The notes below the pieces were generated by a model. It saw nothing but the letters and a program-made list of their open reading frames with translations. It had not been told where the DNA came from and did not search any database. Below are positions 9,183 through 17,384 of a stretch of DNA of 64,000 nt, piece by piece. The DNA lies in assembly GCA_050260015.1 (NCBI GenBank), contig JBLNBN010000036.1, positions 3,898 through 67,897 on the forward strand. Reading direction: 5' to 3'. Origin of the DNA: JBLNBN01 sp050260015 (GTDB taxonomy: Bacteria > Bacteroidota > Ignavibacteria > Kapaibacteriales > UBA2268). Position numbers and translations under genes: made by a program. Numbering within the stretch: position 1 is the stretch's first letter; each line of letters opens with the position of its first letter.

Positions 9183-9608
9183 ATGGCAATAAATATTTCT
9201 AGATTGAGTCTCGACGCTCCGCTCGAAAAGGTATGGGACGCGCTTACGAAACCGGAGTACGTAAAGATATGGCAGTACGGCAGCGATTTGATCACGGATT
9301 GGAGCGTAGGCGGAGAGATTCGCTTTATAGCCGAGTGGAACGGCGTCGTATTCGAGCAGTGGGGCAAGGTCATAGAGAATATTCCCAAAAAGCTTATAAG
9401 ATACTCTCTCTTTGCTCCTATGCCCGGGCTTGAGGATAAGCCGGAGAATTACTTCATAATGAGCTACGAGCTCGAAGAGGTGGAGGGCGCGGTACGGCTA
9501 AGCATAATCCAGGAGGACGACAGGCCCGGCGCCGAGCAGGAGGAGGCACAGGGAGAGGAGAACCCAGTACTGAAGGCCTTGAAAGAATTGGTTGAGGAGG
9601 GAAGGTAG
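9183..9608 (+). CDS. SRPBCC / AHSA1-like domain protein
   Basis: A 141-residue START-like (SRPBCC) protein of the AHSA1 subgroup: an N-terminal AINISRLSLDAPLEKVWDAL strand-helix, W at the end of the first helix region, and the final long helix (NPVLKALKELVEEGR). These proteins bind hydrophobic ligands in a helix-grip fold; the ligand is unknown. I start it at the ATG at 9183, because AAGGAG at 9170-9175 is well placed; a longer in-frame reading from 9141 lacks such a site. A degenerate repeat follows at once. Confidence 0.8.
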   Translation: MAINISRLSLDAPLEKVWDALTKPEYVKIWQYGSDLITDWSVGGEIRFIAEWNGVVFEQWGKVIENIPKKLIRYSLFAPMPGLEDKPENYFIMSYELEEVEGAVRLSIIQEDDRPGAEQEEAQGEENPVLKALKELVEEGR

Positions 9609-9620
9609 CTCATTTTTTGT

Positions 9621-9675
9621 CGTTCCCAAGCTCCGCGTTGAAAGATATGAAACAAACGCGGAGCGTGAAAACGAT
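9621..9675. repeat. Degenerate REP-like copy related to the 14.0-15.4 kb array
   Basis: This stretch contains CGTTCCCAAGCTCCGCGTTG and then AAACGCGGAGCGTG, matching two of the four hairpin blocks of the repeat family that surrounds the RAYT gene 4.7 kb away, with the middle deleted. It lies between convergent genes. Confidence 0.6.
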
Positions 9676-9683
9676 CCAATCAA

Positions 9684-10268
9684 TTATTTAGCGCCTAGCG
9701 GCAGAAGCGTCTTGCCCCAGAGCTCGTTGATGATTTGAGCGAGGCAGGTATAGAGCGCGGCGAGTCCGCAGACGATGCCTTCGTACCCGGCGAGCGTCTT
9801 AATCGAATGGTCGCCGGTGAAGTCGGCGACGGCGAGCAGCGCGAAGAGCAGCACGAGAGTTCCAAAGACGAACTGAAGAGCGCGGTTTAGCTTGAACGTC
9901 CCGATAAACATACCGAGCGAGAAAAGCCCCCATACGGAGAGAAACCAGCCCATCGAAATTGCGTCCGCCGGCTCGGCCACGCCCATCTTCGGCATTACCC
10001 ATATTGCGACGAGAGTGATCCAAAAGGCGCCGTAGGCCGTAAAGGCGACCGCGCCAAAGGTATTATTCTTTTTCCACTCCTGAACGCCGGCAAAGATCTG
10101 CGCGATGCCGCCCACGAAGACGCCCATGCCCATAATCACGCTCGTCAGGGGGATAATCCCTGCATTGGCGAGGTTCAGCAGCACGGTCGTGAGCCCGAAG
10201 CCAAGCAGGCCGAGCGGCGCGGGGTTCGAGGTGGTGTCCAAAATTCTCAAATTAGTTGTCTCGTTCAT
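9684..10268 (-). CDS. satP: Acetate uptake transporter, GPR1/FUN34/YaaH family
   Basis: A 194-residue inner-membrane protein with six hydrophobic helices, the standard size for SatP (YaaH), which moves acetate and succinate with protons. The family signature NPAPLGL is at residues about 16-22, directly followed by the first helix. Further family features are the polar N-terminus and short loops, with WFLSVWGLFSLGMFIGT in helix 4. Convergent with the SRPBCC gene and followed upstream by a 0.5-kb gap. Assignment to the family is firm; exact substrate preference is inferred. Confidence 0.88.
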   Translation of the reverse strand: MNETTNLRILDTTSNPAPLGLLGFGLTTVLLNLANAGIIPLTSVIMGMGVFVGGIAQIFAGVQEWKKNNTFGAVAFTAYGAFWITLVAIWVMPKMGVAEPADAISMGWFLSVWGLFSLGMFIGTFKLNRALQFVFGTLVLLFALLAVADFTGDHSIKTLAGYEGIVCGLAALYTCLAQIINELWGKTLLPLGAK

Positions 10269-10787
10269 AGTATTAATTAATTATGTGTAGGAAAAAATTT
10301 AATAATCGTGAAATTGATTCAAAACGGCGCATTATATATTGTGAAATTAATATTTAAACGCACGTAACATGCAAAAATACGAAATGTTTAGCAATGATCA
10401 ACAGTTAATTATTAATTATTAATGGTTAATGGGAAATTCTTAAGACTGAAACGGGATTTATGGGATTAAGCGGATTGACAGGATTGAGTTTTAACGGATG
10501 AAGAGCTAAGGCTTGTAAACGGAAGAATTTGTCACCCAGAGCGCAGCGAAGGGTCTATAGAATATTTGCGAAAGAAAAACTGCATATATCGACTCGCAAA
10601 AACTCCATCAAACCGCCTTCGTCGACTCCGGGGGATTTGAATGCTTATAGAAACAGCGCGCATCCGTGTTTCCCGCCCACTAGGTAGCCAATAAAACAAT
10701 AAAAATTTGTTGTTGTACGTTATATATTTATTGATAATCAATAAAATATTTTGTAATTTTGTTTTTGTTCAATTTTAGATTGTAAAT
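10269..10787. repeat. Gene-free gap with dispersed repeat pieces
   Basis: AT-rich intergenic DNA. At 10446-10497 there is a GGGATTAAGCGGATTGACAG-type element that recurs at 12160, 50385 and 63855. At about 10531-10565 lies GTCACCCAGAGCGCAGCGAA, which recurs in inverted form near 17245 and in part near 63945. The short ORFs here are repeat shadows. The last 60 bases should hold the promoter of the DUF2975 gene. Confidence 0.55.
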
Positions 10788-11252
10788 ATGAAACAAGGGT
10801 CAACAACATTTTTAAAGGCAGTTGTAAGCTTGATCGGGCTGGCAGTCCTGGCTGTCTGTATTTTTGCCCTGCCCGTCGGCATCAGGGAATCCGGTACATC
10901 GGGCTACGGACCGATCTTTATCGGTATGTATGTGACTGCGTTGCCATTTTTCTTCGCTTTATACCAGACCATGAAACTCCTCGGGTATATTGATAAGAAC
11001 AATGCGTTTTCCGAACTATCAGTCGAAGCTTTAAAGAATATAAAGATTTGCGCCATTATCATCAGCGCCCTGTTCGGAGCAGCTATGCCGTATATCTTTG
11101 TAGTGGCGGAAAATGACGATGCGCCGGGAGTTGTCGTTATGGGGCTGGTTATCGTTTTGGCTTCGCTGGCCGTAGCTACTTTCGCGGCCGTGCTGCAGAG
11201 ACTTCTAAGGGAAGCTCTGGATTTAAAAACAGAAAACGAATTGACGGTTTAA
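10788..11252 (+). CDS. DUF2975 membrane protein
   Basis: A 154-residue inner-membrane protein with four predicted helices (about residues 10-28, 43-62, 85-107, 116-140), the layout of DUF2975. The loop KLLGYIDKNNAFSELSVEALKNIK between helices 2 and 3 is typical of the family. DUF2975 proteins are almost always encoded beside a short YozG-type HTH protein, and here the next gene, 3 bases downstream, is exactly that. The pair is thought to be a membrane-linked regulatory unit; the signal is unknown. Confidence 0.85.
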   Translation: MKQGSTTFLKAVVSLIGLAVLAVCIFALPVGIRESGTSGYGPIFIGMYVTALPFFFALYQTMKLLGYIDKNNAFSELSVEALKNIKICAIIISALFGAAMPYIFVVAENDDAPGVVVMGLVIVLASLAVATFAAVLQRLLREALDLKTENELTV

Positions 11253-11255
11253 TAT

Positions 11256-11471
11256 ATGCCAATAATTGTAAACATTGACGTGTTGCTGGCTAAGAGAAAG
11301 ATGAGCGTTACCGAGCTGGCGGAAAAGGTTGGAATTACGATGGCCAATATTTCCATTTTGAAAAACGGTAAAGCCCGCGCAATCCGGCTTTCGACGCTTG
11401 AAGCTATATGCAAAGCTTTGGATTGCCAGCCTGGCGACTTGCTTGAATATAAAAACGATGAAATTTTATAA
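11256..11471 (+). CDS. HTH (Cro/C1, YozG-type) transcriptional regulator
   Basis: A 71-residue single-domain DNA-binding protein of the HTH_26/YozG group. The helix-turn-helix spans about residues 17-40 (VTELAEKVGITMANISILKNG), and the ending LCQPGDLLEY-like segment (CKALDCQPGDLLEYK) is the family hallmark. It begins 3 bases after the DUF2975 gene and is surely co-transcribed with it. It may regulate its own operon, including the membrane protein at 11505. Confidence 0.9.
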   Translation: MPIIVNIDVLLAKRKMSVTELAEKVGITMANISILKNGKARAIRLSTLEAICKALDCQPGDLLEYKNDEIL

Positions 11472-11504
11472 TAATAATCTTTATCAACATAAATTGGGAA
11501 CGTT

Positions 11505-12080
11505 ATGAAGAAAAGCATCATACGCGTCGCGCTCATTACGGCGGTTTTACTTTCGATCCCGTTGTCAATAAAGCTTTTTAATGTCTTAATAATAGATCCC
11601 GGAAGCGGGCCGGAAAAACTTGGCTGGAGTCTTTTCGACTTTATTTTTGCCGGCGTTTTAATTTTCGGAGCCGGCCTGTCCTTTGAACTGATTATACGAA
11701 AATACAAGCTAATGACATACCGCTTCGCCGTGGGCATAGCTCTGGCCGCGGTATTCCTCATGGTATGGATAAACGGGGCCGTCGGCATAATAGGCGGCGA
11801 AAACAACCCCGCCAACCAGCTGTACCTGGCTGCGCTCGCGGTAGGCCTTGCGGCGACCATTATCTCGCGCCTTCGGCCTCTTCGCACGGCTAAGGCGATG
11901 TTCATTACTGCGGCAACCATAATAGTAGTTCCTTTCATCGCATTTATCATATGGCAGCAGGAAATATATTCGATAGGGGCTAGGATTGATATAGTAAAGC
12001 CTCTTGTATTGACCGGATTTTTTGCTCTCATGTTCGCTTTTTCCGGATTCTTGTTCCTCCGCACTGCGCGCAAGTTATAA
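11505..12080 (+). CDS. Hypothetical integral membrane protein
   Basis: A 191-residue protein with about six hydrophobic segments: one N-terminal (8-30), then near 45-62, 70-92, 103-120, 128-148 and 165-188, linked by short basic loops. No conserved motif is recognised. It starts 33 bases after the HTH gene and may be the third gene of that operon. Candidate third partner of a DUF2975/HTH module, but this is only positional evidence. Confidence 0.65.
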   Translation: MKKSIIRVALITAVLLSIPLSIKLFNVLIIDPGSGPEKLGWSLFDFIFAGVLIFGAGLSFELIIRKYKLMTYRFAVGIALAAVFLMVWINGAVGIIGGENNPANQLYLAALAVGLAATIISRLRPLRTAKAMFITAATIIVVPFIAFIIWQQEIYSIGARIDIVKPLVLTGFFALMFAFSGFLFLRTARKL

Positions 12081-12690
12081 TAAAGAGCTGAAATCAGAGC
12101 CTGGGCTTTGTCCTAATATTAGCGGTTAAATTATGGTCGCCAATTAGTTATTGTCAGAACCAGGATTTACAGGATTAAACGGATTATCAGGATCGCATTT
12201 GAGAAATGACGCGCAAGCGCTTGGTATAAAAGTATCTGTCACTCAGACGAGCGCCAGCGAGGAAGAGTCCATAGAATATTTGAATAACAAAAAACGCTTC
12301 GAATAACCCAGAAATACTGACAAAACTACGCCCCTCGACGAATCCGAAGGATTCGCATGTCTATAGCATGCATGACCCAAACTACATCCTCTGCCGCGGG
12401 ATGTAAGGGGGACGGGGAATGAGCGCTTCGAGTTACTAAGCTGTAACCCCGCCGGGGTTAAGAATAGTTTTGTCTTCACAACTCTATAAGTAAACGGCGA
12501 TGCTAAGTTATGCTCCGAGCGGTAAATTCTTCTGTTATCAAGCGCTTACTGCATTATTTCCATGGAAAAAACTTCCACCGCGCCAGTTAATTATAATAGC
12601 CTTTGGATTCTCGCCTTCGCTAGAATGACTAAGTCCTGCAATTATTACCGCTTAGTGCATAATTTCCTGTTAATTGATATTTGTTAATTG
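12081..12690. repeat. Repeat-bearing gene-free gap
   Basis: No credible gene. Contains, in order: ACAGGATTAAACGGATTATC at about 12170-12190 followed by GACGCGCAAGCGCTTGG at 12209-12225 (both recur near 50.4 kb and 63.8 kb), an AGCGAGGAAGAGTCCATAGA element at 12250-12275 related to one at 10540, and a TTAATTGATATTTGTTAATT A/T-rich stretch at the mtaB end. Read as an accumulation of dispersed non-coding repeats. Confidence 0.55.
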
Positions 12691-13980
12691 TTAATTGACT
12701 GTCCTTCCGTATCCCTTCCCTCTGGCGACCCGCTCGAGCAGCAACTCCACGAGGCCCTCGCGGAAGTCCGCGCTCTCGGGGAAGCGGACGTCCACGTAGT
12801 TGTCCGTGTGGCCGGTCCAGAGCCCGGAGCTCTCCTCGTAGCGCTCGGGGACTGCCCAAAGCCGCTTGCCGACCTGCGACCTATAGAATTCCTCCAGCTT
12901 CGACTTGCTGAGCGCGCGCAATTCGAGCGTCCTGCGCTTGCGCTCCGCGGGCGGGACTCGCTCGGGCATGGACGCGGCGGGCGTGCCGCTGCGCTCGGAG
13001 TACGAAAAGACGTGCAGGTAGCTTACCGGGAGCCCGGCGAGCAGTTCGTACGTCTCGCGGAACTCGGGCTCGCCTTCGCCGGGAAAGCCCGTTATCACGT
13101 CGACGCCTATCGCGCAGTCCGGGCAGGCGTCCTTTATCTTGACTATCTTTTCGGCGAAGAATTCGGCGTTGTACCGCCGGCGCATCAGTCGCAATATTTT
13201 ATTCGATCCGCTTTGCAGCGGGATATGGAAGTGCCTGCAGACGCGCGGGCTTTCCGCGGCGAGCCTGAGAATATTACCCGTTATTAAATTCGGCTCGATG
13301 GAGGATATGCGGTAGCGCATGTCGAAGTCCGCGCCGGCGAGGGCGGCGAGCGCGTCCCCGAATTTCTTCCCGCCGTCGTCGTATTCGCCCAAATTAATGC
13401 CGGTGAGTATAATCTCCCTGTAGCCGGCTTCGCGGAGCTTGCGCGCGGCGGGAAGGATCTCCTCGAACGGCATGGAACGCGAGCCGCCGCGCGCGGCCGG
13501 GATAGCGCAGTAGGAGCACTTATAGTCGCAGCCGTCCTGTATCTTCAGCACGGCGCGGGCGCGCGAATCGCTCTCGGCGGAGGCGGCGCCGTGGAAGTCG
13601 CGGGCGATGTCGGCCCCGACGAAGAGGTCGGGGGCGGGGCGGCGCCGGAAGTCCCGGATGGAGGTTAATATCGAGAATTTATCCTGCGCGCCGAATATCC
13701 CGTCGACGCCATCAATTTCCTGTATTTCGTCCGCGCGCAGCTGCGCGTAGCAGCCCATAACGGCCAGGTACGCGTCGGGATTTTCCCGGCGGGCGCGCCG
13801 GATGACCTTCCGGCAGTCGGCGTCGGCACGGGAGGTTACGGTGCAGGTATTGATAACGACGACGTCGGCCTGCTCTTCCGCGGCGGCCTCGCTATAGCCG
13901 ACGGCGGAGAACTCCTCGCGCATCGCGCTGGTCTCGGCGAAGTTAACCTTGCACCCCAAGTTATAGAATCGTACTTTCAT
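12691..13980 (-). CDS. mtaB: tRNA t6A37 methylthiotransferase MtaB
   Basis: A 429-residue radical-SAM enzyme that converts t6A37 to ms2t6A37 in tRNAs reading ANN codons. The N-terminal methylthiotransferase domain binds a [4Fe-4S] cluster through Cys10, Cys46 and Cys77; the radical-SAM cluster motif is Cys151, Cys155, Cys158 (CDYKCSYC). A TRAM RNA-binding domain closes the protein. The segment NTCTVTSRADADCRKVIRRA identifies the MtaB rather than MiaB or RimO subgroup. I start at the ATG at 13980: the 25 extra residues possible upstream are translated REP repeat sequence. The first repeat copy begins only about 26 bases upstream, so the promoter lies in or beyond it. Confidence 0.92.
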   Translation of the reverse strand: MKVRFYNLGCKVNFAETSAMREEFSAVGYSEAAAEEQADVVVINTCTVTSRADADCRKVIRRARRENPDAYLAVMGCYAQLRADEIQEIDGVDGIFGAQDKFSILTSIRDFRRRPAPDLFVGADIARDFHGAASAESDSRARAVLKIQDGCDYKCSYCAIPAARGGSRSMPFEEILPAARKLREAGYREIILTGINLGEYDDGGKKFGDALAALAGADFDMRYRISSIEPNLITGNILRLAAESPRVCRHFHIPLQSGSNKILRLMRRRYNAEFFAEKIVKIKDACPDCAIGVDVITGFPGEGEPEFRETYELLAGLPVSYLHVFSYSERSGTPAASMPERVPPAERKRRTLELRALSKSKLEEFYRSQVGKRLWAVPERYEESSGLWTGHTDNYVDVRFPESADFREGLVELLLERVARGKGYGRTVN

Positions 13981-14005
13981 GCGGCAAAAATAAGGAATTT
14001 TCCCT

Positions 14006-14153
14006 CTCGTTCCCATGCTCCGCGTGGGAATGAATACCGAACGCTCTGCGTTCATACCATTTTCAGCTGCAGAACCTTATATACTACAGCTTTCAGATTC
14101 GATAAACGCGGAGCGTTTATACTGCATTCCAACGCAGGAGCGTTGGAACGATG
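14006..14153. repeat. REP/BIME-like unit 1 (complete)
   Basis: Complete roughly 148-bp unit with four short hairpins: TTCCCATGC/GCGTGGGAA around TCC (14010-14030), GAACGC/GCGTTC around TCT (14039-14053), AACGC/GCGTT around GGA (14105-14117), CCAACGC/GCGTTGG around AGGA (14129-14146). The left pair has TCC/TCT loops and the right pair complementary GGA-type loops, so the unit is two related elements in inverted orientation. Confidence 0.85.
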
Positions 14154-14162
14154 ATTCATATT

Positions 14163-14312
14163 CTTCGTTCCCATGCTCCTCGTGGGAATGAATACCGAAC
14201 GCATCGCGTTCATTCCATTTCCAGCGGCAGAATCTTAGATACTTCAGCTTCGAAATTCAATAAACGCGGAGCGTTTTTAACTGCATTGCAACGCAGGAGC
14301 GTTGGAACGATG
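14163..14312. repeat. REP/BIME-like unit 2 (complete)
   Basis: Second complete copy in the same orientation, with small changes (CTCCTCGTGGG instead of CTCCGCGTGGG; GCATCGCG instead of GCTCTGCG). Confidence 0.8.
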
Positions 14313-14321
14313 ATTCATCTT

Positions 14322-14373
14322 CCTCGTTCCCATGCTCCGCGTGGGAATGAATACCGAACGCTCTGCGTTCATT
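14322..14373. repeat. REP/BIME-like unit 3 (left half only)
   Basis: Left half of the unit (both TCC/TCT-loop hairpins), ending just before the 3' end of the RAYT gene. Confidence 0.75.
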
Positions 14374-14385
14374 CTATTTTTGCTT

Positions 14386-14922
14386 TTACATCCAATCCAT
14401 ATTAATGTCAATGATCCCTTGGCATCCGTTATAATTCCTGGCGCTTGAATAAACCCAATGCAAAGGATCGTCAACATATCCTCTTCGAAGTGGATTGTTA
14501 TGGATATAATCCAGCTTTTCTCTCATCATCTCGAGGCTTAGAATTTGTTCGGGATGATTTCCTTCTTGCCAGACCTGATATAGCCGATCGGATCTTGTCG
14601 ACAATTTGTAGAACTTTAGTTTCTTCAAAAGCTCATTATAATGAAGCTCTGATAGAAACTCAATTATCTTTCTTGCGGAATATGATTTGAAGTTTGCAAT
14701 TTCTTTGGTTAAATTCTCAGAGATAGCAATTAAGTGTAAATGATTTTCCAGTATAACGTAGCCATACAATTCAATCCTATTATTTTGAACAAGGAAATTA
14801 AGGGAATCAATCACAATCTGCGTAAGATTCTTATTGGCAAACAAAGGCATCCATTCGACTGTAGTGATGGTGAGAAAATATGGAAAATCGTTATTGAATA
14901 TTTTGTAACGGCTTCTGCCCAT
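14386..14922 (-). CDS. REP-associated tyrosine transposase (RAYT)
   Basis: A 178-residue member of the Y1_Tnp (IS200/IS605-like) group that acts on REP elements. The metal-binding HUH-type motif is His61-Leu-His63 (ENHLHL), and the likely catalytic tyrosine is Tyr81 in FKSYSARK. The N-terminal FLTITTVEWMPLF strand and the C-terminal YIHNNPLRRGYV segment are family hallmarks. It is intact, with no frameshift. It is bracketed by REP-like units on both sides (14006-14373 and 14982-15416), the arrangement expected of a RAYT and its substrate. RAYTs are usually single-copy, domesticated enzymes believed to spread or maintain REPs rather than transpose themselves. Confidence 0.92.
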   Translation of the reverse strand: MGRSRYKIFNNDFPYFLTITTVEWMPLFANKNLTQIVIDSLNFLVQNNRIELYGYVILENHLHLIAISENLTKEIANFKSYSARKIIEFLSELHYNELLKKLKFYKLSTRSDRLYQVWQEGNHPEQILSLEMMREKLDYIHNNPLRRGYVDDPLHWVYSSARNYNGCQGIIDINMDWM

Positions 14923-14981
14923 AATTTCTCCTTAGGTAAGAAATTGAAGAAATACGTTTTGTGAATCTATTCAATCGCTTG

Positions 14982-15030
14982 CAAACGCGGAGCGTTTATA
15001 CAGCATTCCAACGCAGGAACGTTGGAACGA
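14982..15030. repeat. REP/BIME-like unit 4 (right half only)
   Basis: Right half of the unit (AACGCGGAGCGTT and CCAACGCAGGAACGTTGG hairpins). Together with the left half at 14322 it is as if one unit had been split by the RAYT gene. Confidence 0.78.
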
Positions 15031-15042
15031 TGCATCATATTT

Positions 15043-15190
15043 CTCGTTCCCATGCTCCGCGTGGGAATGAATACCGAACGCTCTGCGTTCATTCCTTTTC
15101 CAGCGGCAGCGCCTTAGATACTACTGCTTCGCGTTTCAATAAACGCGGAGCGTTTATACTGCATTCCAACGCAGGAACGTTGGAACGATG
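15043..15190. repeat. REP/BIME-like unit 5 (complete)
   Basis: Complete copy with all four hairpins; AGGAA loop variant in the last one. Confidence 0.82.
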
Positions 15191-15200
15191 CATCATATTT

Positions 15201-15348
15201 CTCGTTCCCATGCTCCGCGTGGGAATGAATACCGAACGCTCTGCGTTCATACCATTTTCAGCTGCAGAACCTTATATACTACAGCTTTCAGATTCGATAA
15301 ACGCGGAGCGTTTTTACTGCATTCCAACGCAGGAGCGTTGGAACGATG
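15201..15348. repeat. REP/BIME-like unit 6 (complete)
   Basis: Complete copy, nearly identical to unit 1 including the central stretch with TTTTCAGCTGCAGAACC. Confidence 0.82.
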
Positions 15349-15377
15349 CTACTTATTGAGAGTCTCTTCAATCGCTT

Positions 15378-15416
15378 GCAAACGCGGAGCGTTTTTACTG
15401 CATTCCAACGCAGGAG
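15378..15416. repeat. REP/BIME-like unit 7 (truncated)
   Basis: Starts as a right half (AACGCGGAGCGTT, then ATTCCAACGCAGGAG) but stops in the loop of the last hairpin and passes directly into AT-rich DNA, marking a junction with the AlbA_2 island. Confidence 0.75.
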
Positions 15417-15489
15417 AAATAATATATCTATATAATAAGTAGATACCGTACTTCATCTTATATAGTATGCAAATAAAATTGAATTCGAT

Positions 15490-16854
15490 TTAGATTTCTT
15501 TTATAAAATTGACAGCTAAAGAACCAGTAATGATTTCCTTAAGATTATCTGCATTTATTTTATAATCAATTTTAAAATCCTTAATTGAATCAAAATTTTT
15601 ATAATAAATAAAGATCGTGTCCAAATTTTCTTTTGAATGATGTTTAATTTTATCTATCTTTAAATCTATTTGAGCACTTTCTGCCTTAGCCTCATAAGGT
15701 GGATATAAAATATCGAAAAACGGATCATCTAAATGATCCATTATTCCATAGGGTAAACCTAACATATTCCTATATTTAAGTGGTTTATTTGGTGCTACGG
15801 GTTCACGATAATAAGGTTTATTTAAATAAACTTCAAACTCATTTGGAAATTGTAATTCAATATCTATATCATGCGCCGATTCATTACCAGTGTTATGTAT
15901 GATTATGTTAACCTCATAAATACCGATTTGATGATTAACATACTTTTGTAACTTTGCCAAATATTTATAATATTTATCATATTGCTTATCAAGATATTGA
16001 TTATATTCATTTCTCTGTTCATTAGTTCCATAATGCAACGAATTATATAAAGCTAAATTTGTTAATTTGGGGTGTATGGATGAAAATAGTTCGGCGGCAG
16101 CGGATAATGCTGATGCATTAACTCCCTTAAAAACAGGATTTAGAGACGGTTGAATCTTTGTATCGAGTTTATCATCTTTTTCTTTACTTTCGGACTTATT
16201 TTGATGCTTGTAATCTTCATGAATCAATAACTTAGGATACTTTTTCTTAAATTCAAAAAATTTGTTTTCTACATCCTCCTCACTCATTTTATTAAATCTT
16301 TCAACATTAATAACTAGAACATTTTCACCTTGGTCGAATTGGATTTCTAAATTAGGTTTAGATATATTTCTACTATGATTCCATTTTATCATTTGTTCAA
16401 ATTCTTCATTTGAAGCATAGCCAGTAGAAGAGCCTTTCCGCAACGGTATCATAGTCTTTTCTAAACTTCCAAATTTCTTGGTTAAATAAAAGCCGCGGTC
16501 TTGAATTGGAATTTTAATTACACCAATTTTCTTACCTTCAAAGGTTATTTGATGGTATGAAAATTCTAAGGGTTTATTGATTTTAGAGTTGACAAACTGC
16601 TGCAAATTAGCATCATCTAAGTTTTCATATATTCCTACTGTTTCAGCTCTATTTCCCTTACCATCTTTAAAACCTATTAATATGTAAGCTTCATTACGGC
16701 GAAAAGCATTTGCGAAAGCCAGTATGTCTTTCAACAATTCACTTTTAACTTCATCAGATGCTTTTATAAATTTATATTGTTCTTCTTTAAAATCTAAAGT
16801 AGCACTTTCCGATTCATTAACTAATTCATTTAGTAGTTTTTCCCAGTCTTCCAT
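15490..16854 (-). CDS. AlbA_2 (Schlafen-type) domain protein, AT-rich
   Basis: A 454-residue protein. Residues about 1-160 are an AlbA_2/Schlafen-AlbA_2 domain: ESATLDFKEE (the E-x-x-x-L-D/E-F-K entry), LLKDILAFANA, AYILIGFKDG, and the strand IGVIKIPIQDRGFYL. The middle is charged (residues about 210-240), and the C-terminal half is an unrecognised beta-rich domain. AlbA_2 proteins occur in regulators and in phage-defence contexts, some with nuclease activity; which applies here is unknown. The ATG has an AAGGTGAT ribosome-binding site. The gene is much more AT-rich than the genome, and its 3' side abuts a truncated REP copy, indicating acquisition. Confidence 0.75.
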   Translation of the reverse strand: MEDWEKLLNELVNESESATLDFKEEQYKFIKASDEVKSELLKDILAFANAFRRNEAYILIGFKDGKGNRAETVGIYENLDDANLQQFVNSKINKPLEFSYHQITFEGKKIGVIKIPIQDRGFYLTKKFGSLEKTMIPLRKGSSTGYASNEEFEQMIKWNHSRNISKPNLEIQFDQGENVLVINVERFNKMSEEDVENKFFEFKKKYPKLLIHEDYKHQNKSESKEKDDKLDTKIQPSLNPVFKGVNASALSAAAELFSSIHPKLTNLALYNSLHYGTNEQRNEYNQYLDKQYDKYYKYLAKLQKYVNHQIGIYEVNIIIHNTGNESAHDIDIELQFPNEFEVYLNKPYYREPVAPNKPLKYRNMLGLPYGIMDHLDDPFFDILYPPYEAKAESAQIDLKIDKIKHHSKENLDTIFIYYKNFDSIKDFKIDYKINADNLKEIITGSLAVNFIKEI

Positions 16855-17384
16855 ATTCTATCACCTTTTACACAAAAGCTATTATCTCTTACTTATTAAC
16901 TTACTTATTATTCCATTAACCTCCAAACCCTTTTTTAACTAAAATTCCCGATTTCCCTTCATAATTTCATAATACTTTCGTCGAGCGGCTTCCCGCGCGC
17001 CTCCGCCGCGCTATAATGAAGAGAGCGGGCGGCCTCCGCTACAGTCGTTTAACCGCTGCGCGGTTAGGAGAGGATTTTGGGAGGGCTTTTCCGTAAGCTG
17101 CGCTTCGCTTGCATACGGTTATGGATGATTGAGCCCCTGCGGGGCGAAACGGGGAATAGATTCCCGATCGGGTCGGGAATGACTAAGACCTGTAAAATCG
17201 GCGTTTGTGCGACGATGCGGACACGGTTTTTTTGTATATGTTCTTTGGACCCTTCGCTGCGCTCTGGGTGACAGAGCTTGCTGATTTTAGGCGTTTGCGC
17301 GTTGACCATGATTTGATATGCTGAATATAGACAAATATTCGTAATTTTGATAATAATATTATCTAATAGTTGAGAAGATTAATT
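16855..17384. repeat. Gap with palindromic and dispersed repeats
   Basis: The first 110 bases are AT-rich and carry the AlbA_2 gene's promoter region. At 17091-17124 is a CCGTAAGCTGCGCTTCGCTT... element that recurs at 34650 and 50633. At 17134-17145 GCCCCTGCGGGGC forms a small hairpin; near 17160-17182 TCCCGATCGGGTCGGGA; near 17240-17275 CCCTTCGCTGCGCTCTGGGT, inverted relative to the copy at 10531. No gene is visible. Confidence 0.55.

Noticed and set aside
12243..12479. Minus-strand frame in the 12.1-12.7 kb gap
   Set aside because: Falls in repeat sequence that recurs elsewhere; no coding signal.
14006..15416. CRISPR array
   Set aside because: The repeats are about 148 bp, contain internal hairpins and lack uniform spacers, and no cas gene is near. 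RAYT-linked REPs explain them.
14151..15442. Open frames (14151-14405, 14961-15359, 15188-15442) with repeated SHAPRGNEYRT peptides
   Set aside because: They are translations of the REP units and share their sequence exactly; no start signals or domain.
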